Below, piece by piece: positions 44,406 to 54,604 of a stretch of DNA of 64,000 bases. The first letter of the stretch is position 1. Each line of letters opens with the position of its first letter. A program made the translations under genes and the position numbers. The notes under the pieces were generated by a model, which had not been told where the DNA came from, ran no database searches, and was given only the letters and a program-made list of their open reading frames with translations. This DNA comes from Nisaea sediminum (GTDB taxonomy: Bacteria > Pseudomonadota > Alphaproteobacteria > Thalassobaculales > Thalassobaculaceae), in assembly GCF_014904705.1 (NCBI RefSeq), contig NZ_JACZCQ010000003.1, positions 434,001 through 498,000 on the forward strand, read 5' to 3'.

Positions 44406-45632
44406 CTAGCGGTTCGCTACGGTCTTCGGCACACCGAATTCCTCACGGCAGACCTCGGCGAGCGCCGCCACGCCCTTGCGGATGGTCTCGATCGGCGGAT
44501 TGGCATAGCAGATCCTGAGCGCGCGCTTCGCATCCGGTCCCTCAATGGACCATTCGGCGCCGGGATTGATCTCGATCCCGTGCTTCGCGGCTTCCTTGGC
44601 CAGCCTGGAGGTATCGACCTCCGCCGGAAGCTTCACCCAGAGGAAAATCCCGCCCGGCGGCCGCTCGAACTCGGCTGCCGTTCCGAAGCTGGCCTCGACC
44701 GTCTCGACCAGAGCATCGCATTTCGCTTTGAGGGTCTTGTTGAGGGCCGCCACGTGTTTTTCGAAATGCTCCTGACAATACTCGGCGAGCACCATCTGCT
44801 CAAGTGCACCCGAACCGGCATCGGTTTTCAGCGGCAGCATCCGCGCCATGAACGCCCAGGGTGCGACCACGAAACCGACCCGCAGGGCCGGCGCGATGGA
44901 TTTCGAAAAGGAGCCGACGAAGATCACCCGACCGCTCTCGTCGAGCGCATGCATGGCGGGCGGGCGCTCGCCACTCCAGATCAGATCCGAGTAGCACTCG
45001 TCCTCGACCACCGGCACATCGTACTCGGTCGCGAGGCGCAGGAGTTCCTGCCGCCGCTCCAGCGGCATGATCGAGGCAGTCGGGTTCTGCACCGTCGGGA
45101 TTGTGTAAATGAACTTCGGCTTCCGGCCCTCGGCGGTGAGCGTCTTCAACGCCGATGCCAGTTCGTCCATCCGCATGCCGTGCTCGTCGAGGCCGATGCC
45201 GACCGCCGTCACGCCGAGACGCTGGAACCGGGTCAGGGTCCCGCCATAGGTCGCGGCCTCGATCAGAACCGTGTCGCCCGGGGCGAGCAGCACTGCGTTG
45301 ATCAGGTCGAGTCCCTGCAGTGATCCGGAGGTGATGAGAACGTCGTCCGCACTGCAGGTCATCCCGGCGTCGCGGGCGAGCTTTTCCGCAACGAACTCGC
45401 GAAGCGGCTTGTAACCCTGCGGGCCGCTTTCCAGATTGTAGGTCGCCAGCGTGCTGCCTTCGCGTTGCAGAACCCGCGTCACAGCCGCGATCAGATCCTC
45501 CGTCGGAATGTTTTCCGGCGCGTTGTGTCCGCCGACAAAATTGAACTTCGGAAAACCGTTCCACCGCCCGGCGGCCGGCGCAGGAAGATCCTGTCGCACC
45601 ACTTTCCCGAAATCGAACTGAGGCGATGTCAT
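44406..45632 (-). CDS. PLP-dependent aminotransferase (class I/II, 2-aminoadipate-aminotransferase-like)
   Basis: 408 residues from the ATG at 45632 with a GGGGGGAG ribosome site. YNLESGPQGYKPLREFVA near 64 and DDVLITSGSLQGLDLI near 95 are typical. YTIPTVQNPTASIMP lies near 175, the PLP Lys is in VGSFSKSIAPALRVGF near 238, and LRICYANPP is near 373. It resembles the LysN / MocR-like group. Substrate unknown. Cytosolic, with no operon partner. Confidence 0.88.
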   Translation of the reverse strand: MTSPQFDFGKVVRQDLPAPAAGRWNGFPKFNFVGGHNAPENIPTEDLIAAVTRVLQREGSTLATYNLESGPQGYKPLREFVAEKLARDAGMTCSADDVLITSGSLQGLDLINAVLLAPGDTVLIEAATYGGTLTRFQRLGVTAVGIGLDEHGMRMDELASALKTLTAEGRKPKFIYTIPTVQNPTASIMPLERRQELLRLATEYDVPVVEDECYSDLIWSGERPPAMHALDESGRVIFVGSFSKSIAPALRVGFVVAPWAFMARMLPLKTDAGSGALEQMVLAEYCQEHFEKHVAALNKTLKAKCDALVETVEASFGTAAEFERPPGGIFLWVKLPAEVDTSRLAKEAAKHGIEINPGAEWSIEGPDAKRALRICYANPPIETIRKGVAALAEVCREEFGVPKTVANR

Positions 45633-45726
45633 CGCTCTCCCCCCCCCTTCCTTTGATTTGATTCGCAGGCAAGCGTGACCGCGATCCCGCGCCCTCACAA
45701 GCGCCCGTCCGGCACGGCAATGTTGA

Positions 45727-46581
45727 TCAGGCGATCTGAAGTTTCTGCAGGTAGGTCTGTCCGAGCCGCTCGCCGACCATGGCGTCCCGCACCAGCAGCG
45801 CGCGCAGGGCGAGATCGAAAGAGCTGAAGACGTCGTGCAGGATCAGCGCGAGCTTCAGAAGCTTCCCGGGCGCGAGCTCTCCGAAACGGGTGAAATCGCG
45901 CACGAAGACTGCATCCGCCCACATCAGCTGGCTGAGCCCCGCATAAGGATCGTTGTTGACGATGAGCGGCTTGATGGTCCGGCTGGTCGGCTCCACGAAC
46001 CGGTGCAGTACGAAGCCGCGCTCGCGCAGAAACAGATCCACGTCGGTGAAAAGCGGCTGGCCTTCATACATCTCGAGGAACTCGACCTCGGACTGGATCA
46101 CGAGACAGTCGGCCAGTTTCCGCGTTCCGTTACGGAAGACCTCGAGCTCGCCGCCCTGGATGTCGATCTTCAGGAAATCGAGATCGGAGATTTCGGCGAC
46201 GTCATCCAGCCGGACGGTCTCGATCTGTTCCCGGGCGATGACCTTGCCCCATTGATCGAACCCGTGAAAAGCCCCCAGGACCGCCATGTTGGGTTCCAGC
46301 AAGGAGGTCATGCCGGGTGCCTGGCACAGCCTCAGGGTCTGGACGCTGCCGTCATAGACGGCATGCGGAAGATAAGTCTCATTTGGCCCTTTCTGAGACT
46401 GCAGGACCGCAAGCGCCTCAGGGTTCGGCTCGAAGCCGACCAAGTGGACTTTGCCGCGCTTCAGCAGAGCGTCATAAGGAGGCAGCCCGCTGCCCGCATG
46501 GGGATTGGCGCCGACATCGACGATATTGATTGTCGTGTCGATGCCGAGCATCTCGGTCAGCGACATTCTTTCCTGGCTCAT
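45727..46581 (-). CDS. FkbM-family methyltransferase
   Basis: 284 residues from the ATG at 46581 (46593 is the alternative). Motif I NIVDVGANPHAGSG is near residue 18, VGFEPNPEALAVLQ near 48, LDFLKIDIQGGELEVFRNG near 130-148 (the FkbM core), and EVEFLEMYEGQPLF near 160. The family methylates hydroxyls, often on sugars or polyketides. Substrate unknown. Confidence 0.85.
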   Translation of the reverse strand: MSQERMSLTEMLGIDTTINIVDVGANPHAGSGLPPYDALLKRGKVHLVGFEPNPEALAVLQSQKGPNETYLPHAVYDGSVQTLRLCQAPGMTSLLEPNMAVLGAFHGFDQWGKVIAREQIETVRLDDVAEISDLDFLKIDIQGGELEVFRNGTRKLADCLVIQSEVEFLEMYEGQPLFTDVDLFLRERGFVLHRFVEPTSRTIKPLIVNNDPYAGLSQLMWADAVFVRDFTRFGELAPGKLLKLALILHDVFSSFDLALRALLVRDAMVGERLGQTYLQKLQIA

Positions 46582-46717
46582 TCCCAACCTCATAGCGAAC
46601 GCCCTGCACGCAGAGGAAGGAAGCTCGCATCTGAAGAGTGGTGGAGCAACAGGAAGCTGAACGGCCGGTACGCGCGATGCGATACCGGCCGCTTCAGTTC
46701 GGGTTGCGCGGGGGGAC

Positions 46718-47893
46718 TTAGCCTGCGCGCGGCAGTTCCGCCTCGACCAGCGCCGCCCAGAGGCTGGCCCCGGTCGTCAGGGTCTCGTCGTTGAAGTCGT
46801 ATTCCGGGTGGTGGACCGAGTGGGTATGGGTCTCGTCCCCGCCGCCGAGGAAGATGTAGGCACCGGGACGCTCTTCCAGCATGTAGGAGAAATCCTCGCT
46901 GCCCATCAGGGCATCCGTATCGGTATCGACGGCATCCGCGCCGACAACGCTCGCCGCCGCGGCGACGATCCGCTCGACCTCCGCGTCATGGTTCGAGGTC
47001 ACCGGATAGCCCTCCCGGTAGACGCAATCGATCTCGATGCCATTGGCGAGTGCCAGTCCCTCGCAGAGCTTCTGGAACTTGTCCTTGATCAGCGCCTGCG
47101 TCGCCTTCGTCATGGTCCGCACGGACGCATTCAGGATCGCTTCGCCCGGAATGACGTTGTTCGCGGTACCGGCATGGAACTGGGTGATGGAAACCACAGC
47201 GTTCTCGAACGGATCGATGGCGCGCGACACAAAGGTCTGGGCCGCCTGGTAGATCTGCGTGCCGATGGCGATCGGATCGATGGCCATATGCGGCATCGCT
47301 GCGTGTCCGCCACGGCCCTTGATGGTGATGGTCACGCTATCGGCGCCGGCCATCAGCGGCCCCTTGCGGATCGCGAACCTGTTCTTCGGGATCTGCGGCA
47401 TGTTGTGCAGACCGTAGACCGCATCGCAGGGAAAGCGCTCGAACAGGCCGTCCTCGATCATCGCCTTGGCGCCGGCGCCGCCTTCTTCGGCGGGCTGGAA
47501 GAACAGGTGCACCGTGCCGTCGAAATTCCTGGTCTCGGCGAGATACTTGGCCGCGCCGAGCAGGACCGAGGTATGTCCGTCATGGCCGCAGGCATGCATC
47601 TTGCCCGGCACCTTCGACTTGTATTCCGGGCTGGAAACCTCCTGCATCGGAAGCGCGTCCATATCGGCACGGATGCCGATGGCGCCTGAGCCCGACCCGT
47701 TTCCGCGGATCACACCGACGACGCCAGTCTTGCCGATTCCTTCATGGGTCTCGATGCCCCAGGAGCGCAGTTTCTCCGCGACGATCCCGGCGGTCCGGGT
47801 TTCCTCGTAACAGATCTCCGGATACATGTGGAAATCGTGCCGCCACTCGCGCATCTCGGCATCGAACTCGGCAATACGGTTCTTGATCGGCAT
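46718..47893 (-). CDS. M20-family amidohydrolase (hippurate-hydrolase/aminoacylase-like)
   Basis: 391 residues with DMDALPMQE near 76, MHACGHDGHTSVLLGAA near 98 (metal ligands), FFQPAEEGGAGAKAM near 131 and MGSEDFSYMLEERPGAYIFLGGG near 349. The pattern is that of the amidohydrolase subfamily that removes N-acyl groups from amino acids. Cytosolic. It stands alone, followed by a gene-free stretch. Confidence 0.92.
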   Translation of the reverse strand: MPIKNRIAEFDAEMREWRHDFHMYPEICYEETRTAGIVAEKLRSWGIETHEGIGKTGVVGVIRGNGSGSGAIGIRADMDALPMQEVSSPEYKSKVPGKMHACGHDGHTSVLLGAAKYLAETRNFDGTVHLFFQPAEEGGAGAKAMIEDGLFERFPCDAVYGLHNMPQIPKNRFAIRKGPLMAGADSVTITIKGRGGHAAMPHMAIDPIAIGTQIYQAAQTFVSRAIDPFENAVVSITQFHAGTANNVIPGEAILNASVRTMTKATQALIKDKFQKLCEGLALANGIEIDCVYREGYPVTSNHDAEVERIVAAAASVVGADAVDTDTDALMGSEDFSYMLEERPGAYIFLGGGDETHTHSVHHPEYDFNDETLTTGASLWAALVEAELPRAG

Positions 47894-48211
47894 TGTTTGC
47901 GGTTCCTTTTGATAGTCGGTCCTGCGAAATCCCGCGACCGGCGAAAGAAGATCGATCAGGCTCCCCGCCCCACCATGCCTTTAACCTGTTGTGCGGAAGC
48001 CGGACCTTTACGTCAGCGAAGGCCACTCAGTCTTAGCGCATTCGCGAGCCTGGCCGAAAGCGCGAACCCCTTTCCGGCACGGAAATGGATTGATGCACGA
48101 CACCTCACCCGTTACGCCCCCGAAGATTTGACCGAGGTCAATGCCCGCACGCGCGATTGGTCGGATAGTGAGATGAAACCCAATCGTGACGCGTTCGACG
48201 GAGGAGCGAAA
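47894..48211. other. gene-free interval upstream of hsp20
   Basis: About 318 bases between the amidohydrolase start and the Hsp20 start. It must hold both promoters. I could not place a heat-shock promoter or a RNA-thermometer-like hairpin around the Hsp20 ribosome site (GGAGGAG at 48200-48206) with confidence. Confidence 0.4.
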
Positions 48212-48640
48212 ATGGTTGAAAAAGTCTCACAATCCAATGCGGCGCCAGACTGGTTGTCCCAGCTCTATGCGCCGGTCCGCCAGTTCGGCGAGCGTATCGC
48301 CGAGTTCCTGGCACCGGCATCCGAAGCCTCGGTCAAACCGGAGTATTACGAGATCGCGATCGAACTGCCCGGCGTAAAGGAAGACGACATTTCGGTCGAA
48401 CTGCACGACAGCACCCTGACAGTGCTCGGCGAGAAACGATCGACGCGCGAGGAAAAGGATCGCAATTACTTCTTCTCGGAACGTCAGTATGGAAGTTACC
48501 GGCGCGTTTTCAGGCTCCCGCCTGATGCCGATGCGAACAAGGTCACCGCGCATCACGAAAACGGTGTGCTGACGGTCATGATCGCGAAATTGTCTCCCGA
48601 GACATCGAACCCGAAGCGCATCAAGGTTCAGCGTCGATAA
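48212..48640 (+). CDS. small heat shock protein (Hsp20/alpha-crystallin)
   Basis: 142 residues from the ATG at 48212, which has GGAGGAG just upstream; starts further upstream are rejected. The alpha-crystallin domain runs from about 46 with YYEIAIELPGVKEDDISVELHDSTLTVLGEK and ends near ENGVLTVMIAKLSPE. The C-terminal IKV motif is weak. It is an ATP-independent holdase in the cytosol. A terminator hairpin follows. Confidence 0.9.
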   Translation: MVEKVSQSNAAPDWLSQLYAPVRQFGERIAEFLAPASEASVKPEYYEIAIELPGVKEDDISVELHDSTLTVLGEKRSTREEKDRNYFFSERQYGSYRRVFRLPPDADANKVTAHHENGVLTVMIAKLSPETSNPKRIKVQRR

Positions 48641-49334
48641 ATACGAACCATGAGGTTTGTTCGGCACCGGCACTTCGTCCGGGGCCGAACAAGCGCCTTT
48701 CTCCTGTGCGCTCCATCAAGCAATTCCGGGAAAGCCAATCTATTGGCGGCCGACTGCTTCGTGTCGATCGCCTCCGGCACCACCTCTCCTGAGGTCTCAA
48801 ATTTCCCGCAATACAGGCATATGCATTCATCACGTCGCAGGCGCCTGATACAGGCGATTGTCACAGGTGGCGCTGTCTCTGCCGATTTATCCAAGGTCTC
48901 CGCACATGCCTCGAGCCTGAATAAGAGAACTCGTCGCATCACACGATCGGATAGAACCTCGCCCGCCCCGCCAAGGTGTTGCTGACGCGCCGGGGCACCG
49001 CATCGCCCCCGTCACCTCCCAATCCCCCAAACCTTGTACTTATATTATAATTTTCCATATTTTTCTTATATTTATAAATTAAATAAAAACTTTGCAATAT
49101 AACGGGAAATAAATCAGCAACATTTTGATTCACATTTCGCCCGACAACATTCTCCTTATTTCAATTACTTGTTAATCATTTCGCTACACAATTTACTAGG
49201 AATTTTCATTTTTGCGGAAAATCAAGTTTTCAGCTTGAGAAGGCAGAAAACCCGTGCGATTTTGAATTAACCAAGAGTCACAAATAGTCCGAGATCACAT
49301 CGCAATAATTGCGCATCCAGAAGGTAGATTGGTT
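48641..49334. other. long gene-free region with AT-rich right half
   Basis: About 690 bases. The left part holds the hsp20 terminator. Short frames on both strands there lack GC bias and ribosome sites. 49020-49320 is strikingly AT-rich compared with the rest and lies directly upstream of the chemoreceptor gene, so it probably holds its promoter. No defined operator or RNA is visible. Confidence 0.45.
48657..48692 (+). terminator. hairpin terminator after hsp20
   Basis: A perfect 9-bp stem TTGTTCGGC / GCCGAACAA with further inner pairing (ACCGG/TCCGG) is followed by GCGCCTTTCTCC. It lies 17 bases past the hsp20 stop. The T run is short. Confidence 0.6.
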
Positions 49335-51386
49335 ATGTTCTCGTCCCTCCCGATCAAGACCAAGATCATCAGCGTCTGCCTGGTGACCCTGCCCCTTCCA
49401 CTGATTGCACTGGCCTACGCGGTGCTCTCGATGAACTGGATCGGCATTGAATTGAAGGAGATCGCCGAGGAAGACATGCCGCTCACGCGTGAAGTCACCG
49501 AAGTGACCATCCTACAACTAGAACAGGCGATCCATTTCGAGAAAGCGATGCGATTTGCCGGCATTCGCGCACAGGAGGGAGACAATGACGCGGCCTATTC
49601 GGAAGAAGTCGGAAAGTTCGGAACGCAGAGCAAGAAAGCCGACGAGACATTCAACCTGATCACCGAGAAGCTCGCTCACGCGATCCAAAGCACGAAACAA
49701 CTCGGCCACGCGGACGCCTCCAGCGAATTTCGTATGCTCTCCGAACAGGTGAACATCGCAAAGCAGCACCACCTGGAATACGAGAGGCTGGCAGAGCAGG
49801 TCTTCGCGGCACAGACTGCGGGCGATCTCGCCAAGGCGACGGAACTCGCCGGGCAAGCCGAAATCCTGGAAACCAAGCTCGATCAGGAGCTCGAGGCGAT
49901 CCAGCTGGAGATCGGGAAATATACCGCACAGTCCCTGATCACCGCTGAGCAGCACGAACGCACCGCGTTTCAGGTCATCCTCGGACTCTCACTCCTCGGG
50001 CTTCTCGGTGGCCTGCTTGCCGGGATCGGAGTCGGTACCGTCATCGCAAGACCGATCATTCAGCTCACCTCGGCGATGGCGAAGCTGTCGACGGGAGATT
50101 ACAGCGTCAATGTGCCTTCCCTCGGACGCCGGGACGAGATCGGCGGCATGGCAGAAGCTGTTTCCGTCTTCAAGGAAGCCAGCATCGAGCTGGAGCAGAT
50201 GACCGAGTCCCGTCACAAGGAGCAGGAGGAACAGCAGCGCCGCCTGCAAGAGGCGATGCTGAGCCTCAGCGACCAGCTGGAGCAGGAACTGCAGACCGCG
50301 GTCGCCGCCATCACCAAGGAAATGGATCAGATGCGCGATCGCTCCGCCTCCATGACATCATCGGCGGAGAGCGTGAAAAACGAGAGCCTCGCCGTTTCGG
50401 CCGCCTCCGAGGAAGCGACCGTCAATGTGAACACCGTCGCCGCCGCCTCCGAAGAGATGGCCCAGTCGATCCAGGAAATCGGTCGGCAGATCGAGGAATC
50501 CACCCGCATTGCCCGTGAAGCGGCGGGCGAGATCGAGCGCACGAATGTCACGGTGGAAGGCCTCGCGAACGCGGCGGAAAAGATCGGCCAGGTGGTTGGC
50601 CTGATCACCGATATCGCGGAGCAGACCAATCTTCTCGCGCTGAACGCGACAATCGAGGCCGCGCGCGCCGGAGAGGCCGGCAAGGGTTTCGCCGTCGTCG
50701 CAAGCGAGGTCAAGTCGCTGGCCAACCAGACGGGCGGCGCCACCGAGGACATCTCCGAGCAGGTTCGCAGCATCCAGTCGATCGCCACCGAGGCCGTCTC
50801 GGCGATGCGCGGCATCGAAGAGACCGTGCAGAAGATCAACGATATCTCCGAGCAGATCACCGGTGCGATGGGCCAGCAAACCCAGGCCACGGACGAGATC
50901 GCCCGCAATATCCAGGAAGCCGCCGCGGGTACGAAAGAGGTATCGACGAAGATTTCTTTCGTTGCCGATGCCGCGGACGAGAATGGCGCGATGTCCCGTG
51001 AAGTCAGCACCTCGGCATCCGCCATCGCCGAGAAGATGCAGGAACTGCAGAACCGCCTCACCGTCATCGTGCGCGAGTCCGCGGCCGGGAACCGCCGGGA
51101 AGCGGAACGCAGAACCGTAATGGCAAGCTCGCGGATCCAGGTCGGCGGGACATGGCATATGTGCGAAATCAGCGATATTTCCGAGACCGGCGTCGAGATC
51201 GGGACCGATCACCAGCTGCCGGCAGGCACCGAAGTGAATATCGACCTGATGGGACTAGGGACCGTAAAGGCCAAGGTCATTCGCCAGCGCAAGAGAGTGA
51301 AGGGCTTCGGGGCCGAGTTCGTCGAACTTCCCGAAGATATCCGGCAAGCCATCCGGGGCTGGAACGCGACTGCGGAAGCTGCCTGA
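49335..51386 (+). CDS. methyl-accepting chemotaxis protein with C-terminal PilZ domain
   Basis: 683 residues. First membrane segment about 12-33, a helical periplasmic region (about 34-213), second membrane segment about 214-240, HAMP about 240-295. The signalling domain has its hairpin tip at [34 protein letters not shown] near 430-463. From about 590 a PilZ domain begins with RREAERR (the RxxxR type c-di-GMP motif) and DISETGVEI. It would sense a ligand outside and c-di-GMP inside, tuning chemotaxis. The start at 49335 is an ATG; a TTG lies two codons earlier. Confidence 0.9.
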   Translation: MFSSLPIKTKIISVCLVTLPLPLIALAYAVLSMNWIGIELKEIAEEDMPLTREVTEVTILQLEQAIHFEKAMRFAGIRAQEGDNDAAYSEEVGKFGTQSKKADETFNLITEKLAHAIQSTKQLGHADASSEFRMLSEQVNIAKQHHLEYERLAEQVFAAQTAGDLAKATELAGQAEILETKLDQELEAIQLEIGKYTAQSLITAEQHERTAFQVILGLSLLGLLGGLLAGIGVGTVIARPIIQLTSAMAKLSTGDYSVNVPSLGRRDEIGGMAEAVSVFKEASIELEQMTESRHKEQEEQQRRLQEAMLSLSDQLEQELQTAVAAITKEMDQMRDRSASMTSSAESVKNESLAVSAASEEATVNVNTVAAASEEMAQSIQEIGRQIEESTRIAREAAGEIERTNVTVEGLANAAEKIGQVVGLITDIAEQTNLLALNATIEAARAGEAGKGFAVVASEVKSLANQTGGATEDISEQVRSIQSIATEAVSAMRGIEETVQKINDISEQITGAMGQQTQATDEIARNIQEAAAGTKEVSTKISFVADAADENGAMSREVSTSASAIAEKMQELQNRLTVIVRESAAGNRREAERRTVMASSRIQVGGTWHMCEISDISETGVEIGTDHQLPAGTEVNIDLMGLGTVKAKVIRQRKRVKGFGAEFVELPEDIRQAIRGWNATAEAA

Positions 51387-51407
51387 CGAGCAGCGCCCGG
51401 CCGCGCT

Positions 51408-52310
51408 TTACTCGGCAGGACCGACCGGCGGCAAGGCCTTGATGTATCGGGCAATCGCCAGACGGTCGGCGTCGCTGAGCAGAGCGGTGTTGGTCACGAC
51501 ATCGGCCATGGAACCACCCGCCGTATCGAAGTCCGGCGTAAAACCGGACTTCAGATATTCGGCGATATCGGCTTCGGACCATGACGATATCGTCTTCCCT
51601 GCCGGGGTCAGGTTCGGGATTGTCCCCTCACCGTCCGGATTAGGACCGCCGCCGAGCCATCGCGCGAGGTCCGGGCCGCCGATCGCCGTGCGCGGCGTAT
51701 GACATTCTCCGCAATGCCCCGGCCCCTCGACGAGATAGCGCCCACGCTCGAGCTCCGCATCGACCGGAATGACCGGACCGGAATCGAGATAGAGCAGTTT
51801 CCAGAAGCCGACAGCGCGGCGAACCGAGAACGGAAAACCGATCTCATGCGGTTCGTTCGCACGGCCGCTCGCCGGCAGAATCCTCAGATAGGCCCAGAGG
51901 TCGAGCAGATCCTCGTCCCTCATCCTCGCATAGGACGTATAGGGAAAGGCGGGATAGAAATGGCTTCCGTCCGGCGCCGTGCCGAATTTCATCGCATTGA
52001 CGAAATCGACCGCCTCCCAGCGCCCGATACCGGCCTCCGGATCGGGCGAGATGTTCGGTGCACGGAAGGTTCCGAAATCGGTCCTGAAGGCCCGGCCGCC
52101 CGCAAGCACAAGCCGATCCGCACCCTTGGCACCTTCGAGCGCATGACACGAGACGCACCCGCCGACCGCAAACAAGGCCGCACCCCTCTCCGGATCTCCG
52201 GCCTGTGCCGGCAGGTCGTCCGCATCGATCCGAGCCGGCGCGGAGATAAACCAGGCCGCCGCAACTCCGAGTACACCAAGGGCGGCGGCTCCAAGCAGCG
52301 CTCCACGCAT
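51408..52310 (-). CDS. di-haem c-type cytochrome
   Basis: 300 residues from the ATG at 52310. N-terminal membrane anchor or signal segment (about 5-24). Two haem-binding motifs are visible: CVSCH near 53 and CGECH near 201. Late Met residues could supply axial ligands. It resembles the cytochrome c subunits of membrane dehydrogenases. It is periplasmic. It directly follows a cytochrome c'-like gene (about 74 bases) on the same strand. Confidence 0.85.
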   Translation of the reverse strand: MRGALLGAAALGVLGVAAAWFISAPARIDADDLPAQAGDPERGAALFAVGGCVSCHALEGAKGADRLVLAGGRAFRTDFGTFRAPNISPDPEAGIGRWEAVDFVNAMKFGTAPDGSHFYPAFPYTSYARMRDEDLLDLWAYLRILPASGRANEPHEIGFPFSVRRAVGFWKLLYLDSGPVIPVDAELERGRYLVEGPGHCGECHTPRTAIGGPDLARWLGGGPNPDGEGTIPNLTPAGKTISSWSEADIAEYLKSGFTPDFDTAGGSMADVVTNTALLSDADRLAIARYIKALPPVGPAE

Positions 52311-52383
52311 TCGACCGGCCAATAGACGAGCTCCTCAATTCCGGCGGAGCCGGATCTCCGGCTCCGGAGACATCCGGACGCGC

Positions 52384-52854
52384 TTACTTCGGCATACGGA
52401 ACTGCTTGTGGCAATCGCCGCAGGCCTTGCCGACATCGCCGACACCGCCCTTGAGGGCGTCCAGTCCATTGCCGGCGACCTCTGCCAGTTTCGCGGCGGC
52501 GTCCTTGAGGGCCGCGCCCTTCTCGGAAATCGCCGGATAGGTCGTCCAGATCTCCGGCATCGCCCGGGTCTTGCCTTCCATCGCGAAACTGTCGGAACCT
52601 TCCGGCCACATGCCCTGCGAGCTCATCGCAGAGAGGGCCGCGAGATTCGACGCCGCGGCACTGGCCTTCGCCGCATCGTACTCGACCGTACCTTTGGCCA
52701 TGCCGCCAAGCATGCCGAGGTTCCACGAATAGAGCTTCATCTGAGCATTGCGCGCCTCGATGGCCTTCTCGAGATGGCCGTCCGCGAAGGCCGACGTGCC
52801 GGCAAGCGTCGCGACGACGGCCGCTCCGGCCAACGCGATAGAGACTTTCCGCAT
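52384..52854 (-). CDS. cytochrome c' (class II c-type cytochrome)
   Basis: 156 residues from the ATG at 52854 with GGGAG upstream. The signal peptide is residues 1-25 (ends SAFA). A four-helix-bundle body ends in the haem site CGDCHKQFR near residues 146-154, at the C-terminal position typical of class II cytochromes. It is periplasmic, probably an electron carrier or NO-binding protein. Followed by the di-haem cytochrome gene and divergent from a LysR regulator. Confidence 0.88.
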   Translation of the reverse strand: MRKVSIALAGAAVVATLAGTSAFADGHLEKAIEARNAQMKLYSWNLGMLGGMAKGTVEYDAAKASAAASNLAALSAMSSQGMWPEGSDSFAMEGKTRAMPEIWTTYPAISEKGAALKDAAAKLAEVAGNGLDALKGGVGDVGKACGDCHKQFRMPK

Positions 52855-52954
52855 GATCACTCTCCCGTTTCAGACATTTATGATTGATTGTTCTTATAGG
52901 CTATCGCCGCGCAAATTTCTGTACATTCCCTAAAACTTCACCGAAAAGTGTGCG

Positions 52955-53830
52955 ATGATGCACAATATCCGTTGGGACGATCTTCAATTTGTTCTCGCGG
53001 TGGCGGAGCGCGGATCGCTCTCCGCCGCCGCCCGCGCGCTCGGCGTCAATCACGCGACCGTCCTGCGCCGCATCACCTCGTTCGAGAAGGATATCGGTCT
53101 CACCCTGTTCGAACGCCCGCCCGGCGGTTACCGGGTAAAAACAGAAATGCGGGAAATGCTCGCTGCCATCGAAAGCATGGGGCGTACGGCCCGGCGCATC
53201 GAACGGGTCATCCCGACTCTCGGCAAAGGGCTGGAAGGCACCGTCAGGCTAACCACGACCGACTCCGTCGCCGACCTGATCCTGCCTCGGATCCTCGGCG
53301 ACCTCGCCCGGCTGCATCCGAAGCTCAGCGTCGATCTGGTGGTCTCGAACCGCCATGTCGACATGGCGCGTCCGGAGGCGGAAATCACCCTGCGCCCGAC
53401 ATCGGCCCAGCCGGAGGGGCTCACAGGACGGCGGATCTGCTCCATGGGGCTCGCCGTCTACGCGCATCCCGACTATCTCGCCAGCCACCCCAGCGCAGAG
53501 CCGCAGGATCACCGCTGGCTCGCCATCAGCTTACCGCGCACCGTCGTAAGGGACTGGCAGGACAGGCGCATCGGGGACGCCGTCCATCTGTCGGCGGACA
53601 GTTTCCTTACACTCGCCCGGCTGGCGGAGGCCGGCCTTGGTATCGCCATGCTGCCATCCTTCGTCGCCCGCAACAGCTCCAGCCTGGTTCCGGCGCCGCA
53701 CTTCCCGGACCGGATCGAGTTCGATCTATGGGTCGCGACCCATCCCGACCTGATGAAGACCGAGCGCGTCGCCGCGATGATGAATTTCCTCGCCGACGCG
53801 ATCGCAGCCGAGGCAGGGATGTTGGCCTGA
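52955..53830 (+). CDS. LysR-family transcriptional regulator
   Basis: 291 residues. N-terminal helix-turn-helix LSAAARALGVNHATVLRRI near 24-42, followed by a helix linker and substrate-binding domain with VRLTTTDSVADLILPRIL near 96. It is divergent from the cytochrome c' gene, with about 100 bases between them, so it may control that operon. This is inference from arrangement. Confidence 0.88.
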   Translation: MMHNIRWDDLQFVLAVAERGSLSAAARALGVNHATVLRRITSFEKDIGLTLFERPPGGYRVKTEMREMLAAIESMGRTARRIERVIPTLGKGLEGTVRLTTTDSVADLILPRILGDLARLHPKLSVDLVVSNRHVDMARPEAEITLRPTSAQPEGLTGRRICSMGLAVYAHPDYLASHPSAEPQDHRWLAISLPRTVVRDWQDRRIGDAVHLSADSFLTLARLAEAGLGIAMLPSFVARNSSSLVPAPHFPDRIEFDLWVATHPDLMKTERVAAMMNFLADAIAAEAGMLA

Positions 53831-53834
53831 GTCG

Positions 53835-54590
53835 CTAGAGAATCTGGCTCAGGAACTCTTTCGTGCGCGGGTCCTTCGCCTCGGAGAAGAATGTCGAGGG
53901 CGGGCCATGCTCGACTATGATCCCCCGGTCGGTGAAATAGATGTGGTTCGCCACCTCGCGGGCAAATCCCATCTCATGCGTGACGAGGATACAGGTCATG
54001 CCCTCCTCCGCCAGTTCGCGGATCGTAACCAGCACCTCTTTCACTGTCTCCGGGTCGAGCGCCGCGGTGACCTCGTCAAACAACATCACATCAGGATACA
54101 TGGCAAGCGATCGGGCAATGGCGACACGCTGCTGCTGGCCGCCAGAAAGTTCTCCCGGATAGCTATTTTCCTTGCCTTCGAGCCGCACCTTTCGGATCAA
54201 CTCCCGGGCCAGCGCTTCAACCTTGTCCTTGTCCTGTTTCAGAACCAGAACAGGCGCCATCATAATGTTTTCGAGGGCGGTCTTGTGCGGGAACAGGTTG
54301 TACTGCTGGAACACCATTCCGACCTTCTTGCGCAGCTCCAGCTTGTCCAGGTAGGGATCGTTGACCTCCTGCCCCTCGACCGTGATCGAACCTTTCTGGA
54401 TATCGTTGAGTGCATTGATACATCGGATGAACGTCGATTTCCCGGAACCGGAGGGGCCGATGATGCAGACGCATTCGCCTTTCATGACGTCCATGGAGAT
54501 GCCTTTCAGCACCTCAACGTCGCCGAAGGACTTGTACACATCCTTCGCGCTGACCATCGGCTGGTCGGGGGTCCACGTCGCCGTCGTCAT
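53835..54590 (-). CDS. polar amino-acid ABC transporter ATP-binding protein
   Basis: 251 residues from the ATG at 54590. Walker A GPSGSGKSTFIRC near 40, Q-loop FQQYNLFPHKTALENI near 94, signature LSGGQQQRVAIARSLAM near 146 and Walker B VMLFDEVTAALDP near 169. HEMGFAREVANH near 203 is the GlnQ/GltL-type His switch. It energises amino-acid uptake at the inner face of the membrane. Last gene of the four-gene operon (substrate-binding protein, two permeases, ATPase). Confidence 0.95.
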   Translation of the reverse strand: MTTATWTPDQPMVSAKDVYKSFGDVEVLKGISMDVMKGECVCIIGPSGSGKSTFIRCINALNDIQKGSITVEGQEVNDPYLDKLELRKKVGMVFQQYNLFPHKTALENIMMAPVLVLKQDKDKVEALARELIRKVRLEGKENSYPGELSGGQQQRVAIARSLAMYPDVMLFDEVTAALDPETVKEVLVTIRELAEEGMTCILVTHEMGFAREVANHIYFTDRGIIVEHGPPSTFFSEAKDPRTKEFLSQIL

Positions 54591-54604
54591 GAGATCGGCC
54601 TCCT

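Noticed and set aside
47894-48211. RNA thermometer (ROSE-type) before hsp20
   Set aside because: The GGAGGAG site is not visibly sequestered by a hairpin of convincing length.
48628-48942. Minus-strand frame of 104 codons after hsp20 and a plus frame of 111 codons
   Set aside because: Neither has codon bias like its neighbours nor a ribosome site, and the hsp20 terminator hairpin lies within them.
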